Positions 45,029-53,108 of a stretch of 64,000 bases of DNA are shown here, in pieces. The notes under the pieces were generated by a model. That model saw only the letters and a program-made list of their open reading frames with translations. It was not told the DNA's origin and searched no databases. Within the stretch, counting starts at the first letter, position 1; every line of letters begins with the position of its first letter. A program made the position numbers and the translations under genes. Origin of the DNA: Nitrogeniibacter aestuarii (lineage in GTDB: Bacteria > Pseudomonadota > Gammaproteobacteria > Burkholderiales > Rhodocyclaceae); assembly GCF_017309585.1 (NCBI RefSeq), contig NZ_CP071321.1, forward strand, positions 1-64,000, read 5' to 3'.

Positions 45029-45952
45029 ATGGGGTTACCCGGCCCCGTGATCGCCCGCAAGTACCGCTACCTCATCGCCCTGGCGCGAGAGAAACACTTC
45101 GGCCGCGCGGCGGCGAGCTGCCATGTATCACCCTCGACGCTGTCCACGGCCATCCGTGATCTGGAAGCGGAGCTGGGGGTCGCCGTGGTCGAACGCGGCC
45201 AGCACTACGCCGGACTGACCGCGGAAGGGGCGCAGGTTCTGCGCTATGCGCAACTGGCCGCGGCACAGGCCGACGCGCTGGGCCAGGCCCTGGCGGAACT
45301 GAGAGAGGGCGGACTCACCGGGCGGGCACGTATCGGCGTCATTCCCACCGCCACCTCGGCGGTGGCCGAGTACTCCGCCGAACTGGCGCGGCAGCATCCG
45401 CGTCTGACGCTCGACATCCTGTCCCTGGCGACGGGTGAGATCCTCGAGCGTCTGCACAGCTTCGAGCTCGATGCCGGCATCGTCTATCTGCGCTCGGCGC
45501 AGGTGGCGGACCTGGACGTCATCCCCATGTGGGCAGAAAACCATGTGCTGATCACGACCGCCACCGAGGGCGCGACGGCGGGCGAGGCAATCACCTGGCG
45601 CGAGGCGGCCGACCTCAGGTTATGCCTGCTCACGCCCGACATGCAGAACCGCCGCACCATCGACGAAACCTTCGCCGGCATTGGCGCACAGCCCCGGCCG
45701 ACCATGGAGACCAACTCCATCGTCAGTCTGCTGGCGCATGTGTCTTCGGGGGGATGGTCGAGCATCGTCCCGCGCAGCGTGCTCGATTTCATCGGCCTGC
45801 CTGACGGGGTGCGGGTGTTGCGGCTGGTGGACCCGGAAGTGGCCTGGGCGACCGGGCTGGTGACCGTGCGGCGTGATCCGGTGTCACCCGTGGTGTATGC
45901 CATTCGTAAAATCGCGACCGATTTCAGTCGAGTGTTCGGAAAAACCGAATAA
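45029..45952 (+). CDS. LysR regulator resembling FdsR
   Basis: A 307-residue LysR-type regulator. The HTH is KHFGRAAASCHVSPSTLSTA followed by IRDLEAELGVAVVERG; the effector domain spans about 95-300. The N-terminus (RKYRYLIALAREKHFGRAA) looks like regulators of formate dehydrogenase operons (FdsR). The fds operon here lacks its own LysR gene, and the fds promoter element recurs at the 3' end of this gene, so it may be the formate regulator displaced by 20 kb. ATG 45029 or GTG 45047 may be the start. It is divergent from the acx operon, so acetone control is an alternative. Confidence 0.85.
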   Translation: MGLPGPVIARKYRYLIALAREKHFGRAAASCHVSPSTLSTAIRDLEAELGVAVVERGQHYAGLTAEGAQVLRYAQLAAAQADALGQALAELREGGLTGRARIGVIPTATSAVAEYSAELARQHPRLTLDILSLATGEILERLHSFELDAGIVYLRSAQVADLDVIPMWAENHVLITTATEGATAGEAITWREAADLRLCLLTPDMQNRRTIDETFAGIGAQPRPTMETNSIVSLLAHVSSGGWSSIVPRSVLDFIGLPDGVRVLRLVDPEVAWATGLVTVRRDPVSPVVYAIRKIATDFSRVFGKTE

Positions 45953-45999
45953 CCCTTCTGAAAATCCCGTTTCCCAGCGGGCCGACAAATCCCTAGAGT
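45932..45999 (+). promoter_or_regulatory. Second copy of the fds-type promoter element
   Basis: Starting at GTGTTCG 45932 (inside the last codons of the LysR gene), the 41-bp element AAAAAC, GAAT, TTC, GAAAA, CCGTTT aligns without gaps to 23805-23845. TAGAGT at 45994 stands 62 bp from the element start, exactly as in fds. It therefore predicts a co-regulated promoter firing near 46005. Confidence 0.65.
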
Positions 46000-46004
46000 G
46001 GCCC

Positions 46005-46176
46005 CATGCCGACGCAAACAGCGCCGCCGGAACGCGGCGCTGCCAGCACGGCACACCACCCCCAACCCCAATGGGCGGTCATGGTCGGGCCAGAGACAAT
46101 CAATTGTCCGGTGCGTCCGGCCTCAGGCTTGCGGGCGGTGCGCCCCCTCCCTCAGCGCACCGCCCGTTGTTTTTTT
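46005..46176 (+). ncRNA. Predicted small RNA downstream of lysR
   Basis: About 170 nt between a promoter-like element and a strong terminator, with no convincing coding frame. It contains hairpin CAGCGCCGC-CGGAAC-GCGGCGCTG (46019-46042), then an unpaired C-rich stretch (CACCACCCCCAACCCC), a short stem GACAA-TCAA-TTGTC (46095-46108) and the terminator. C-rich single strands often pair with G-rich ribosome sites, so a base-pairing regulator is possible. Alternatively it is a long untranslated tail of the LysR message. Confidence 0.5.
46133..46172 (+). terminator. Strong intrinsic terminator
   Basis: A 10-bp GC stem (GGGCGGTGCG / CGCACCGCCC, 13-base loop) is followed by GTTGTTTTTTT. It ends transcription from the LysR gene or from the predicted small RNA, just before the convergent haloacid dehalogenase gene. 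Confidence 0.85.
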
Positions 46177-46186
46177 CGCGATTCCG

Positions 46187-46876
46187 TCAGTGCATGCCCA
46201 GCCAGGCCGGCAGTTCGGCCAGGGTGGTGATTTCGCCGCGTGGGGTGTCCGGGATCTGCTCGGGCATCTGGTCAAACCGGTTGCACCAGAGCACCTGAAA
46301 GCCATACGCCTGCGCCGAGTAGGCATCCCAGCCGTTGGACGACACAAAACAGATCTTGTCCGGTGTGACGCCAAACTGCGTGCACGCCAGCTCGTAGACT
46401 TTCGGATGCGGCTTGAAGACACCCACGGACTCCACGGACAGAATGCGGTCGAGCAGGGTGTTGAGCCCGGCGTTGGTCACCGCCGCCTTGAGCATGGCGG
46501 GTGTGCCATTGGAGAGCACGGCGGTTTTCAGGCCGGCCCGGTGCAGTCGTTCGAGGGTGGGTTTGGTCTCGGGGTAGGCCTGAATCTTCAGGTACGCATC
46601 CATAAGCTGGTCACGCAGACCGGGGTGCTGGATGCGCAGGGTACGAAGCGCGAACTCCAGCGCTTCTTCGGTGACTTTCCAGAAATCCGCGTGATGGCCG
46701 GACACGGCGCGCAGCCAGGTGTACTGGAGTTGTTTCGAGCGCCACAGGTCGGACAGGGCCTGCCAGTGCTCACCCAGTGCGGCCTGCGATGCCCGGGCCA
46801 CGCTGGAAACGTCGAAGAGTGTGCCGTAGGCATCGAACACGCACACTTCGATACCCTTGAGGCGATTTGTGTTCAT
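46187..46876 (-). CDS. Haloacid dehalogenase, type II
   Basis: A 229-residue HAD-family hydrolase of the L-2-haloacid dehalogenase group. The nucleophile Asp is in VFDAYGTLFDV, motif II in AVLSNGTPAML, the Lys in VFKPHPKVYE and the acidic end in FVSSNGWDAYSAQAYGF, with the Ser-Asn-Gly-Trp-Asp characteristic of true dehalogenases. The typical reaction removes halide from 2-haloalkanoic acids with inversion. ATG 46876 follows GGAGGAG. It is a single-gene unit; no haloacid transporter is nearby. Confidence 0.88.
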   Translation of the reverse strand: MNTNRLKGIEVCVFDAYGTLFDVSSVARASQAALGEHWQALSDLWRSKQLQYTWLRAVSGHHADFWKVTEEALEFALRTLRIQHPGLRDQLMDAYLKIQAYPETKPTLERLHRAGLKTAVLSNGTPAMLKAAVTNAGLNTLLDRILSVESVGVFKPHPKVYELACTQFGVTPDKICFVSSNGWDAYSAQAYGFQVLWCNRFDQMPEQIPDTPRGEITTLAELPAWLGMH

Positions 46877-47089
46877 GGTGTTGCTGACTCCTCCGATGGG
46901 GTTGCGGGGCACTCACCCCTATCATCGTAGATGATCGAGACGCAGATGCGGTCAGACGTCACGAAGTCGATTGAACTGTCTTCCGGACCGCGGTCAGAGT
47001 GTCTTGTGTGGGCATGACCGGCCCAAAGTTCCCATCGTCTTGCCGACCGGCCACCTGAGCCGACAGTCGGTTCCGAGGAGATTACCAAC

Positions 47090-48205
47090 GTGAGTCAGCT
47101 GTTCTCCCCCGTCCGCCTCGGCGCACTGGATCTGCCTAACCGTATCGTGATTGCGCCCATGTGTCAGTACTCGGCAAAAAATGGCTGCGCCACCGACTGG
47201 CATCTGATGCATCTGGGCCAGATGGCCATGTCCGGCGCCGGCCTGCTCATCCTCGAAGCGACGGGGGTCACGGCCGAAGGGCGCATCTCTCCGCATGATC
47301 TGGGGCTCTACAACAACGCCAATGAAAGCGCGTTGGCGCGGGTGCTGGCGGGCGTGCGCGCATACTCCGGCATGCCCTTGGGTATTCAGCTCTCTCATGC
47401 CGGTCGCAAGGCTTCCAGCCGCGCCCCATGGGATGGTGGCGGGCTGATCACCGACGAGGCTGAAGGCGGCTGGCAGACCGTCTCTGCCTCGGCCATTGCC
47501 CATGGCGCCGACGAACCGCCGCCGGTGGCGCTTGATGCCGACGGACTGGCCGCGGTGCGCGACGCCTTTGCCGAGGCCGCCCGACGGGCCGATCGCCTCG
47601 GGCTTGACCTGATCGAGGTGCACGCCGCGCACGGCTACCTGCTGCACCAGTTTCTCTCACCCCTGTCGAACCAGCGGAACGACGAATATGGCGGCGCTCT
47701 GGACAAGCGCATGCGCTTCCCGCTGGAGGTGTTCGATGCCGTAAGGGCTGCCTTTCCGAGAGAAAAGCCGGTAGGGATGCGTATTTCCGCCAGCGACTGG
47801 GTTGATGGGGGTTGGGATATCGACCAGAGCGTCGAGCTGGCCCGCGCGCTCGACGCCCGCGGCTGCGATTTCATTCATGTGTCGAGTGGCGGGCTGTCCA
47901 CCGCCCAGAAGATACCGCTCGAAGCGGGTTATCAAATCCCCTTCGCGGCGCAGATCAAGGCGCAGGTGAGCATGCCGGTGATCGGCGTCGGCCTGATCAC
48001 CGAACCGGAACACGCGGAAGCCATCATCGCCGAAGGGCATGCCGATCTGGTCGCTTTGGCGCGTGGCATGCTCTACGACCCGCGCTGGCCCTGGCATGCT
48101 GCGGCCCGGCTTGGCGCCCGGGTCAATGCCCCCCGGCAATACTGGCGCTGCGAGCCGCAGGCAGCGCGCGGGCTGTTTACGGACCAGGCCGACGGCCGGC
48201 GCTGA
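47090..48205 (+). CDS. Old Yellow Enzyme family flavin oxidoreductase (YqjM type)
   Basis: A 371-residue FMN enene-reductase. The N-terminal NRIVIAPMCQYSA carries the redox-tuning Cys of the YqjM/XenA class; QLSHAGRKAS and VHAAHGYLLHQFLSPLSNQR hold the active-site His residues; VGLITEPEHAE and DLVALARGMLYDP bind FMN phosphate. Such enzymes reduce activated C=C bonds of enones, maleimides and nitro compounds with NADPH. The start is GTG 47090, with GAGGAG 9 bp before. No partner genes point to a specific substrate. Confidence 0.92.
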   Translation: MSQLFSPVRLGALDLPNRIVIAPMCQYSAKNGCATDWHLMHLGQMAMSGAGLLILEATGVTAEGRISPHDLGLYNNANESALARVLAGVRAYSGMPLGIQLSHAGRKASSRAPWDGGGLITDEAEGGWQTVSASAIAHGADEPPPVALDADGLAAVRDAFAEAARRADRLGLDLIEVHAAHGYLLHQFLSPLSNQRNDEYGGALDKRMRFPLEVFDAVRAAFPREKPVGMRISASDWVDGGWDIDQSVELARALDARGCDFIHVSSGGLSTAQKIPLEAGYQIPFAAQIKAQVSMPVIGVGLITEPEHAEAIIAEGHADLVALARGMLYDPRWPWHAAARLGARVNAPRQYWRCEPQAARGLFTDQADGRR

Positions 48206-48232
48206 CGCGCAAGGCCGCCGGCGGTGGCTAGG

Positions 48233-48781
48233 TCAGTTGAACCGGCTTTGGCCGGGGAATCGGCGCGTGTCGTCCCAGGCATGCAGGGTGGCCATCAACA
48301 GCGCCAGCTCGCCCTCGTCCAGCCGCCCGTCGCTGCGCATGACCTGGTACATGATGTCGAGGGTGCGTTCGCGCAGGGTCGTGTCGGTGATTTCATCGAG
48401 CAGGCCCTGCACCTGGTCGCGTGATATGACATAGCCACCGCCCAGTGCCGGCATGCGTTCGACGTCGGCGCAGAACTCGTACAGCACCTGAAAGAACTCG
48501 CTTTCGCTCAGTCCCAGCTGTGCCAGTCCGCCGTCGTCGCACAACACCTCCACCTCGCAGGGTTTCATGCGCCCGTTGGCCAGCAGGCTCAGGGCCAGCA
48601 GTCGTGCCAATGCCTGTTGATTGCCGCCGCGCACAACCGGCTGGCGCGCTGCCCGCTGTCCGGCCGCAGGTGATGGCTGCACGGCCAGGATGCGGCGCTT
48701 GGGCGAGGTGTGCCGGCGTCCGCGCTCACGCGGTGCAGGCTCATCGGTTTCAAACGCATCGACATCGTGGGCACTGATCAT
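48233..48781 (-). CDS. TerB-like helical protein
   Basis: A 182-residue protein. The first 50 residues are basic and low complexity; the rest is an all-helical TerB-like domain: LLALSLLANGRMKPCEVEVL at about 65-85 and DIMYQVMRSDGRLDEGELAL at about 143-162, the two repeats each carrying an acidic putative metal-binding turn. TerB-like domains appear in membrane-stress and tellurite systems. It is divergent from the NhaR-like gene, and I see no other ter genes. Confidence 0.68.
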   Translation of the reverse strand: MISAHDVDAFETDEPAPRERGRRHTSPKRRILAVQPSPAAGQRAARQPVVRGGNQQALARLLALSLLANGRMKPCEVEVLCDDGGLAQLGLSESEFFQVLYEFCADVERMPALGGGYVISRDQVQGLLDEITDTTLRERTLDIMYQVMRSDGRLDEGELALLMATLHAWDDTRRFPGQSRFN

Positions 48782-48895
48782 GGTTCAACTCCTCACTTTG
48801 AGAATGAGCTTCGAACTCTACGGACAGCGCGCCTACGGATAAATCGAATCGAAATTGAGTCTATATTCCAGTTTCTGGAAGAATGGGGCCGCGAG

Positions 48896-49828
48896 ATGAA
48901 GCCGGGTGACCTGAATTTTCGACATCTGCTGTATTTCTGGGCCGTCGCGCGCGAGGGCAGCATCACCCGCGCGGCGCAGACACTCGGGCTCTCGGTACAG
49001 GCCATCAGTACCCAGCTCTCGCAACTGGAAAGCCAGCTCGGGCACAGCCTGCTCGTGCCGCGCGGCCGCGGGCTGGAGCCCTCCGACACCGGTCGGCTGG
49101 TGCTCGGCTACGCCGACCAGATCTTCCAGCTGGGCAGCGAAATGCGTGACGTGCTGGCGCACACGTCGCGCCCCCAACGGCGTCTGTCGGTCGGACTGAC
49201 CGACCCGATTCCAAAACTGGTGGTGGCGCACATGCTCGAACCCGTGCTGCAGTCGGGCGACGAATACCGCCTGCACTGCGTCGAGGGCCATCTGGACGAT
49301 CTGGTGGCCGATCTGGCGCTGAACCGCCTCGATCTTGTCCTCGCCCACCGGCCCGTGACGTCCACGTCCAGCCTCAAGGTGTATGTCCGTCCATTGGGGG
49401 AATGGCCGATGGCCCTGTATGCGGCTGAGCCGCTCAGGGCTCGGTTGATACCTGATTTTCCGACCCGCCTGGCCGAGGCGCCCATGCTGCTGCCGATGGC
49501 CGAGAATCCCCTGCGCATGGCGATCGAAGACTGGTTCCGCCGCCACCGGATCGTCATCACGGTGCGCGCCGAGTGTGCCGACAGTGCGTTGCTCAAGACC
49601 TTCGCCCGGGCGGGCATGGGGGTGTTGGCCGCCCCGGTGGGGCTCGAGTCAGAGCTTCTGTCGCAGTATGGCCTTCACCCTGTTGGCCAACTCGACGGGG
49701 TCACGGAAACCTTCTTTGCGGTCACCACCGAACGACGCATCGAACACCCGGGTGTGCAGGCGATTCTGGACGCGGCAGAGCCGGGTGAAGTGCGCGACGG
49801 TCAACGCCGCAAGGGCAGGGTGCGTTGA
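48896..49828 (+). CDS. LysR-family regulator, NhaR-like
   Basis: A 310-residue LysR regulator. The N-terminus LNFRHLLYFWAVAREGSITRAA and the HTH QTLGLSVQAISTQLSQLESQLG closely resemble NhaR, the Na+-responsive activator. The effector domain shows SVGLTDPIPKLVVAHMLEP and RRHRIVITVRAECADSALL, also NhaR-like. ATG 48896 was chosen because the extra upstream frame overlaps the divergent TerB-like gene. No antiporter gene is adjacent, so its targets are elsewhere. Confidence 0.85.
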   Translation: MKPGDLNFRHLLYFWAVAREGSITRAAQTLGLSVQAISTQLSQLESQLGHSLLVPRGRGLEPSDTGRLVLGYADQIFQLGSEMRDVLAHTSRPQRRLSVGLTDPIPKLVVAHMLEPVLQSGDEYRLHCVEGHLDDLVADLALNRLDLVLAHRPVTSTSSLKVYVRPLGEWPMALYAAEPLRARLIPDFPTRLAEAPMLLPMAENPLRMAIEDWFRRHRIVITVRAECADSALLKTFARAGMGVLAAPVGLESELLSQYGLHPVGQLDGVTETFFAVTTERRIEHPGVQAILDAAEPGEVRDGQRRKGRVR

Positions 49829-49861
49829 TCGTGTGCTCATTCGCGGAGCGAATGTGACACG

Positions 49862-50179
49862 ATGCCGACTTTCCGACGATCTGATACCGCCATGTTCCGC
49901 CAACTGCTCAAGCTTGCCGCCGTCCTCATCGTCATCGCCGCTGCGGGTGTGCTGCTCAACCCCTCGCCCGAAAAGCACCGCGACACCATCGCCCAGGAGA
50001 TGGGCCGCCGCAGCCAGATCGCCGATCTGCTCCAGCTGGGACGCATCACGGCGTTCTTTTCCGAGTATCACTCCTTCGGGGTGGGCTCCTACACAACGGT
50101 CAATGACAAGGTCGTCTCCATCGGTGCCTACGGTTTCGTGTTTGTCCGGGAGAACGCGGTGGTGACCGAGCCGCGTTGA
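49862..50179 (+). CDS. DUF4359-type small anchored protein
   Basis: A 105-residue protein with a single N-terminal membrane segment (LLKLAAVLIVIAAAGVLLNP) and a soluble end containing SPEKHRDTIAQEM and SYTTVNDKVVSIGAYGFVFV, which fit the uncharacterised DUF4359 family. It is probably exported and membrane anchored. The start may be ATG 49862 (GGAGCG upstream) or ATG 49892, which leaves a more typical signal anchor. Function unknown; it follows the NhaR-like gene but with its own spacing. Confidence 0.7.
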   Translation: MPTFRRSDTAMFRQLLKLAAVLIVIAAAGVLLNPSPEKHRDTIAQEMGRRSQIADLLQLGRITAFFSEYHSFGVGSYTTVNDKVVSIGAYGFVFVRENAVVTEPR

Positions 50180-50203
50180 TGCGCCCTTTGGCGCGCTGAG
50201 GGC

Positions 50204-50584
50204 TCAGGGCCCGAACAGATCCCCGCAATCCTCACACGCAAAGAACCAGCGCCGTTCGCCGCAGGTGATCGACCCGGTCATGGCGGCGCTGATGTCGAAG
50301 TCGCACGGCTGGCCGTCATGCTTGAGCGTGCCCTCAATCCGGCACGGCGCCAGCGGGTAGTGGTCAGCCAGGGCTTTTTCGCTGAGTTGACGGGCCCGAC
50401 GGAAAAAGACGTGTGCCTCATCATGGGTCAGGTCCACGTCGGCCGTGGTGCAGCCCTTGGGGTCCGATGACGTGAAGTCGGCAATGTAGACCGCGCTCAG
50501 GTGGGTGGTGTCGAGCCGTGCGGGGCCACTGGCACAGCCGGCCAGGGCGAGGCTCAGCCCGATCAGGAGGGTTCTGACTACCAT
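50204..50584 (-). CDS. Small Cys-rich lipoprotein downstream of cell-wall amidase
   Basis: A 126-residue predicted lipoprotein: signal LLIGLSLALAGCAS with lipidated Cys at about 17. The mature part has six more cysteines (GCTTAD, APCRIEG, QPCDFD, ITCGE, FACEDCGD), which suggests disulfides and a periplasmic location. It starts 7 bp inside the amidase gene, so the two are co-translated. No family recognised. The pairing with a peptidoglycan amidase allows an immunity or inhibitor role. Confidence 0.7.
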   Translation of the reverse strand: MVVRTLLIGLSLALAGCASGPARLDTTHLSAVYIADFTSSDPKGCTTADVDLTHDEAHVFFRRARQLSEKALADHYPLAPCRIEGTLKHDGQPCDFDISAAMTGSITCGERRWFFACEDCGDLFGP

Positions 50585-51177
50585 GTGGCGCTGGCTGCCT
50601 CGCCCGGGTGCTTGTAGGAAACGTCAGGATGGCGGAAGACGTCGTCGCCGTCGAGCTCGAAGTGGCCGTAAAGCTGACCGAGCAGCCATTGCAGGCTGTC
50701 CACCTGCTGGGCGCTCAGCGCCTCGAAGCGGGTGTCGTCAAGGTGTCTGCCGACCAGTTCGATCCCGATGGAATCGCTGTTGACGGGAAAGCGCTCCGGG
50801 TAGTCCTTCTGTCGCTCGATGCGGTCAATGGCCCGGATGCGCGCGGCCCAGGAGAGCGTCATGGCGGTGGCCAGGTCGGCATCCTTGCACTGGCTGCCTT
50901 TGAGCTGCAGGCAGCGTGATTTGATCAGCCGGCCCACGTGATAGCAGCGCATCTTCACGCTGGCGGTCTGGTAGATGCGGCCGTCCTTGCCGATCAGGAA
51001 ATGGGCCCCGTTGCCGCCGCCGTTGTAGGCATTGAAGGTGGCCTGGGCGGAAGGGGCGTCGGTCTGATGGACCACGATGCCGTGCACCGCGTCGAGCGTA
51101 CCGTGTTCGATGTGGGAGAAGCGTTGCCACTGCACCCGCGGGTCGACGAGCATGCCGTCTTGATCGATTGAGGACAT
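50578..51177 (-). CDS. N-acetylmuramoyl-L-alanine amidase (amidase_2 fold)
   Basis: A 199-residue zinc amidase predicted to cleave the muramic acid to L-alanine bond of peptidoglycan. The fold is visible in HGIVVHQTDAPSA (zinc His), GAHFLIGKDGRIYQTA, SDSIGIELVGRH and FRHPDVSYKHPGE, the last with the second zinc His and catalytic Lys. No signal peptide is present, so it either acts in the cytosol on recycled muropeptides or is delivered by another system. It overlaps a lipoprotein gene downstream. Confidence 0.82.
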   Translation of the reverse strand: MSSIDQDGMLVDPRVQWQRFSHIEHGTLDAVHGIVVHQTDAPSAQATFNAYNGGGNGAHFLIGKDGRIYQTASVKMRCYHVGRLIKSRCLQLKGSQCKDADLATAMTLSWAARIRAIDRIERQKDYPERFPVNSDSIGIELVGRHLDDTRFEALSAQQVDSLQWLLGQLYGHFELDGDDVFRHPDVSYKHPGEAASATW

Positions 51178-51358
51178 GGGCGGTTCCGGTCAGAATGAGC
51201 GCAAAGCCTATGACATATAGATGGTTGCGTCCACCCGCGGATTGAAACGCTTGGCCGAATGGCGGTTTGCTCCGACAATCCGGCGCAGCACGCCGCGTGG
51301 GATGCGGCACACAAGTTGCATATATCCTGTCCGCTGAAACTCTTCCTGGGTGCTATCC

Positions 51359-52264
51359 ATGCCCGCCAACATGCTCAAATCCCTGCTTGGCGCCTCCAAG
51401 GGGCGGCCGGCCTTCAGTGTGCTCCAGATGGCAGCCATTGCCGCGCAGGACGTGGCACCCCTGGATGAAGAAACCCTTCATTTCATGCGCCTTCAGGTCG
51501 AGTCCGAGGTGTTCTCGGCGGTACGCCCGCCGGACATGTGGGCCGAGCTGGCCAAGGGCCTGATGGGGCACAAACCCTCGCGCATGGTGCAGTCGCTACA
51601 CGATTGTGGCGCGCTGGCCCTGGTGCTGCCTGAAGTGGCCGCCTTGTTCGGAGTGCCACAAAGTGCGGACGATCCGCCACAAGTCGACATCGGGCTGCAT
51701 ACCCTGCGCGTGCTCGACGAGGCGGCGCAGCGGGGGGCGCCACTGGCGGTGCGCTTCGCCGCCCTGGTGATGAATGTGGGCAAGTCGGACTCGCCCCCCG
51801 AGCACCTGCCGGCCCACTACCGGCACATGGACCGTGCACGGCCGCGCATCGAACGCATCTGCAAGCGTTTTCGCGTGGCCGATGCCTGTCGTGATCTCGC
51901 CTTGCTGGCGCTGGCCGAGTGCGAGCGAGTGCACCGGGCCGCGCGCATGCGCGCCGGCTCCATGGCGGCCATGCTCGAGCGGGTGGACGCACTGCGCAAT
52001 CCGGACCGCTTCGAGCTGCTGCTGCTGGTGTGTTCCTGCGACTTCAACGCCTACCCGCGCCGCCAGTGGCGCCGCTACACCAAAGCCGACATGCTGCGCG
52101 CTGCGCTCGACGCCTGCCGCCGTGTGGACCCGTGCAATCTGCCTCCGCCCGACGCCACTGAAGACGACGGCATGAGTCCGCTGCTGCAGGCGCGCGCCCT
52201 GGCGGTCGCGACCGCGCTGCGCTCGGCCAGATGGGCGGACCCGACCGACGATACTGTCGACTGA
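51359..52264 (+). CDS. Stand-alone CCA-enzyme C-terminal-like protein, degenerate HD
   Basis: A 301-residue protein matching only the C-terminal half of bacterial tRNA CCA-adding enzyme: RPPDMWAELAKGLMGHKPSR, LHDCGALALVLPEVAALFGV and VDIGLHTLRVLDEAA. The nucleotidyltransferase head is absent. Where Cca has a metal-binding HD pair (LVHDLGK), this has LVMNVGK, so phosphohydrolase activity is unlikely. It may be a tRNA-binding or scaffolding relic. The gene is intact and has an ATG at 51359 (GTG 51350 is possible). Confidence 0.68.
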   Translation: MPANMLKSLLGASKGRPAFSVLQMAAIAAQDVAPLDEETLHFMRLQVESEVFSAVRPPDMWAELAKGLMGHKPSRMVQSLHDCGALALVLPEVAALFGVPQSADDPPQVDIGLHTLRVLDEAAQRGAPLAVRFAALVMNVGKSDSPPEHLPAHYRHMDRARPRIERICKRFRVADACRDLALLALAECERVHRAARMRAGSMAAMLERVDALRNPDRFELLLLVCSCDFNAYPRRQWRRYTKADMLRAALDACRRVDPCNLPPPDATEDDGMSPLLQARALAVATALRSARWADPTDDTVD

Positions 52265-52346
52265 ACCGCCGCGCTTCTTGGCGCACTGCCACAGTCCGGT
52301 GTAAAAGGGCGGTGCCCGACCGTCGCCCCTTCGATCATCCGCCCTC

Positions 52347-53039
52347 ATGCACCCGACCGCGCCGCCGCGACACCGCCTGCTGAACGACTACACCGATGCC
52401 GACTTCACGCCGGGCATCCTGTATGTGGACGACTTCATCCTGGTGGCGGACAAACCGGCCGGGCTGCTCTCCATTCCCGCCGTGGGCGATGACCGGCAGG
52501 ATTCGCTCGTCACCCGCATTCAGGCCGAGTACCCCCGCGCCCAGATCGCCCACCGGTTGGACGAAGCCACCTCGGGCATCGTGCTGTTCTCCATGTACCA
52601 GGCCATGTTGCGCCGGATTCACTGGGCCTTCCGCCAGCGGGTGGTGGGCAAGCGCTATCAGGCGGTGGTGCATGGACACATGCTGGAAGGCGAGGGCGAG
52701 ATCGACCTGCCCCTCGCCCCGGTGCCGGACCGCAACCCCTGGCATCAGGTGGACCACGACAACGGCCTGCGCGCGGTCACCCGCTACACGGTGGTGGATC
52801 GCTTCGAACGCCTTGGTGAGCCGCTCACCCGCGTGGCCCTCAAGCCCATCACCGGGCGCACCCACCAGCTGCGGGTGCATCTGCTTGCGCTCGGCCACCC
52901 GATCATCGGCGATCCGCTCTACGCGCCGGAAGGCAGCGCCCAGCGCCACAAGCGGCTGCATCTGCATGCCTCGCAGCTGAGCATCTGCCATCCCTTCCAC
53001 CGCACGGCGCGGTGCTTTGATTCGGTGGTGCCGTTCTAG
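52347..53039 (+). CDS. RluA-family RNA pseudouridine synthase
   Basis: A 230-residue pseudouridine synthase. The catalytic Asp lies in AHRLDEATSGIVLF, with the preceding ILYVDDFILVADKPAGLLS and the C-terminal GRTHQLRVHLLALGHPIIGDPLY, all RluA hallmarks. The size and lack of an S4 domain fit the RluA (23S rRNA 746 / tRNA 32) subgroup more than RluC or RluD. It converges on the luxR gene; a 7-bp hairpin at 53083-53106 lies between them. Confidence 0.9.
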   Translation: MHPTAPPRHRLLNDYTDADFTPGILYVDDFILVADKPAGLLSIPAVGDDRQDSLVTRIQAEYPRAQIAHRLDEATSGIVLFSMYQAMLRRIHWAFRQRVVGKRYQAVVHGHMLEGEGEIDLPLAPVPDRNPWHQVDHDNGLRAVTRYTVVDRFERLGEPLTRVALKPITGRTHQLRVHLLALGHPIIGDPLYAPEGSAQRHKRLHLHASQLSICHPFHRTARCFDSVVPF

Positions 53040-53108
53040 GGCGCGCGTCACGGGCGTTGCGGCTTCGCCAACGGGAGGCAGCCGCTCGCAGGTGGCTGCC
53101 GTGCAGGC

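Noticed and set aside
46006..46230. 74-codon frame starting at ATG 46006
   Set aside because: It runs straight through a strong terminator and hairpins, has no ribosome site and resembles no protein; a non-coding RNA is the better reading.
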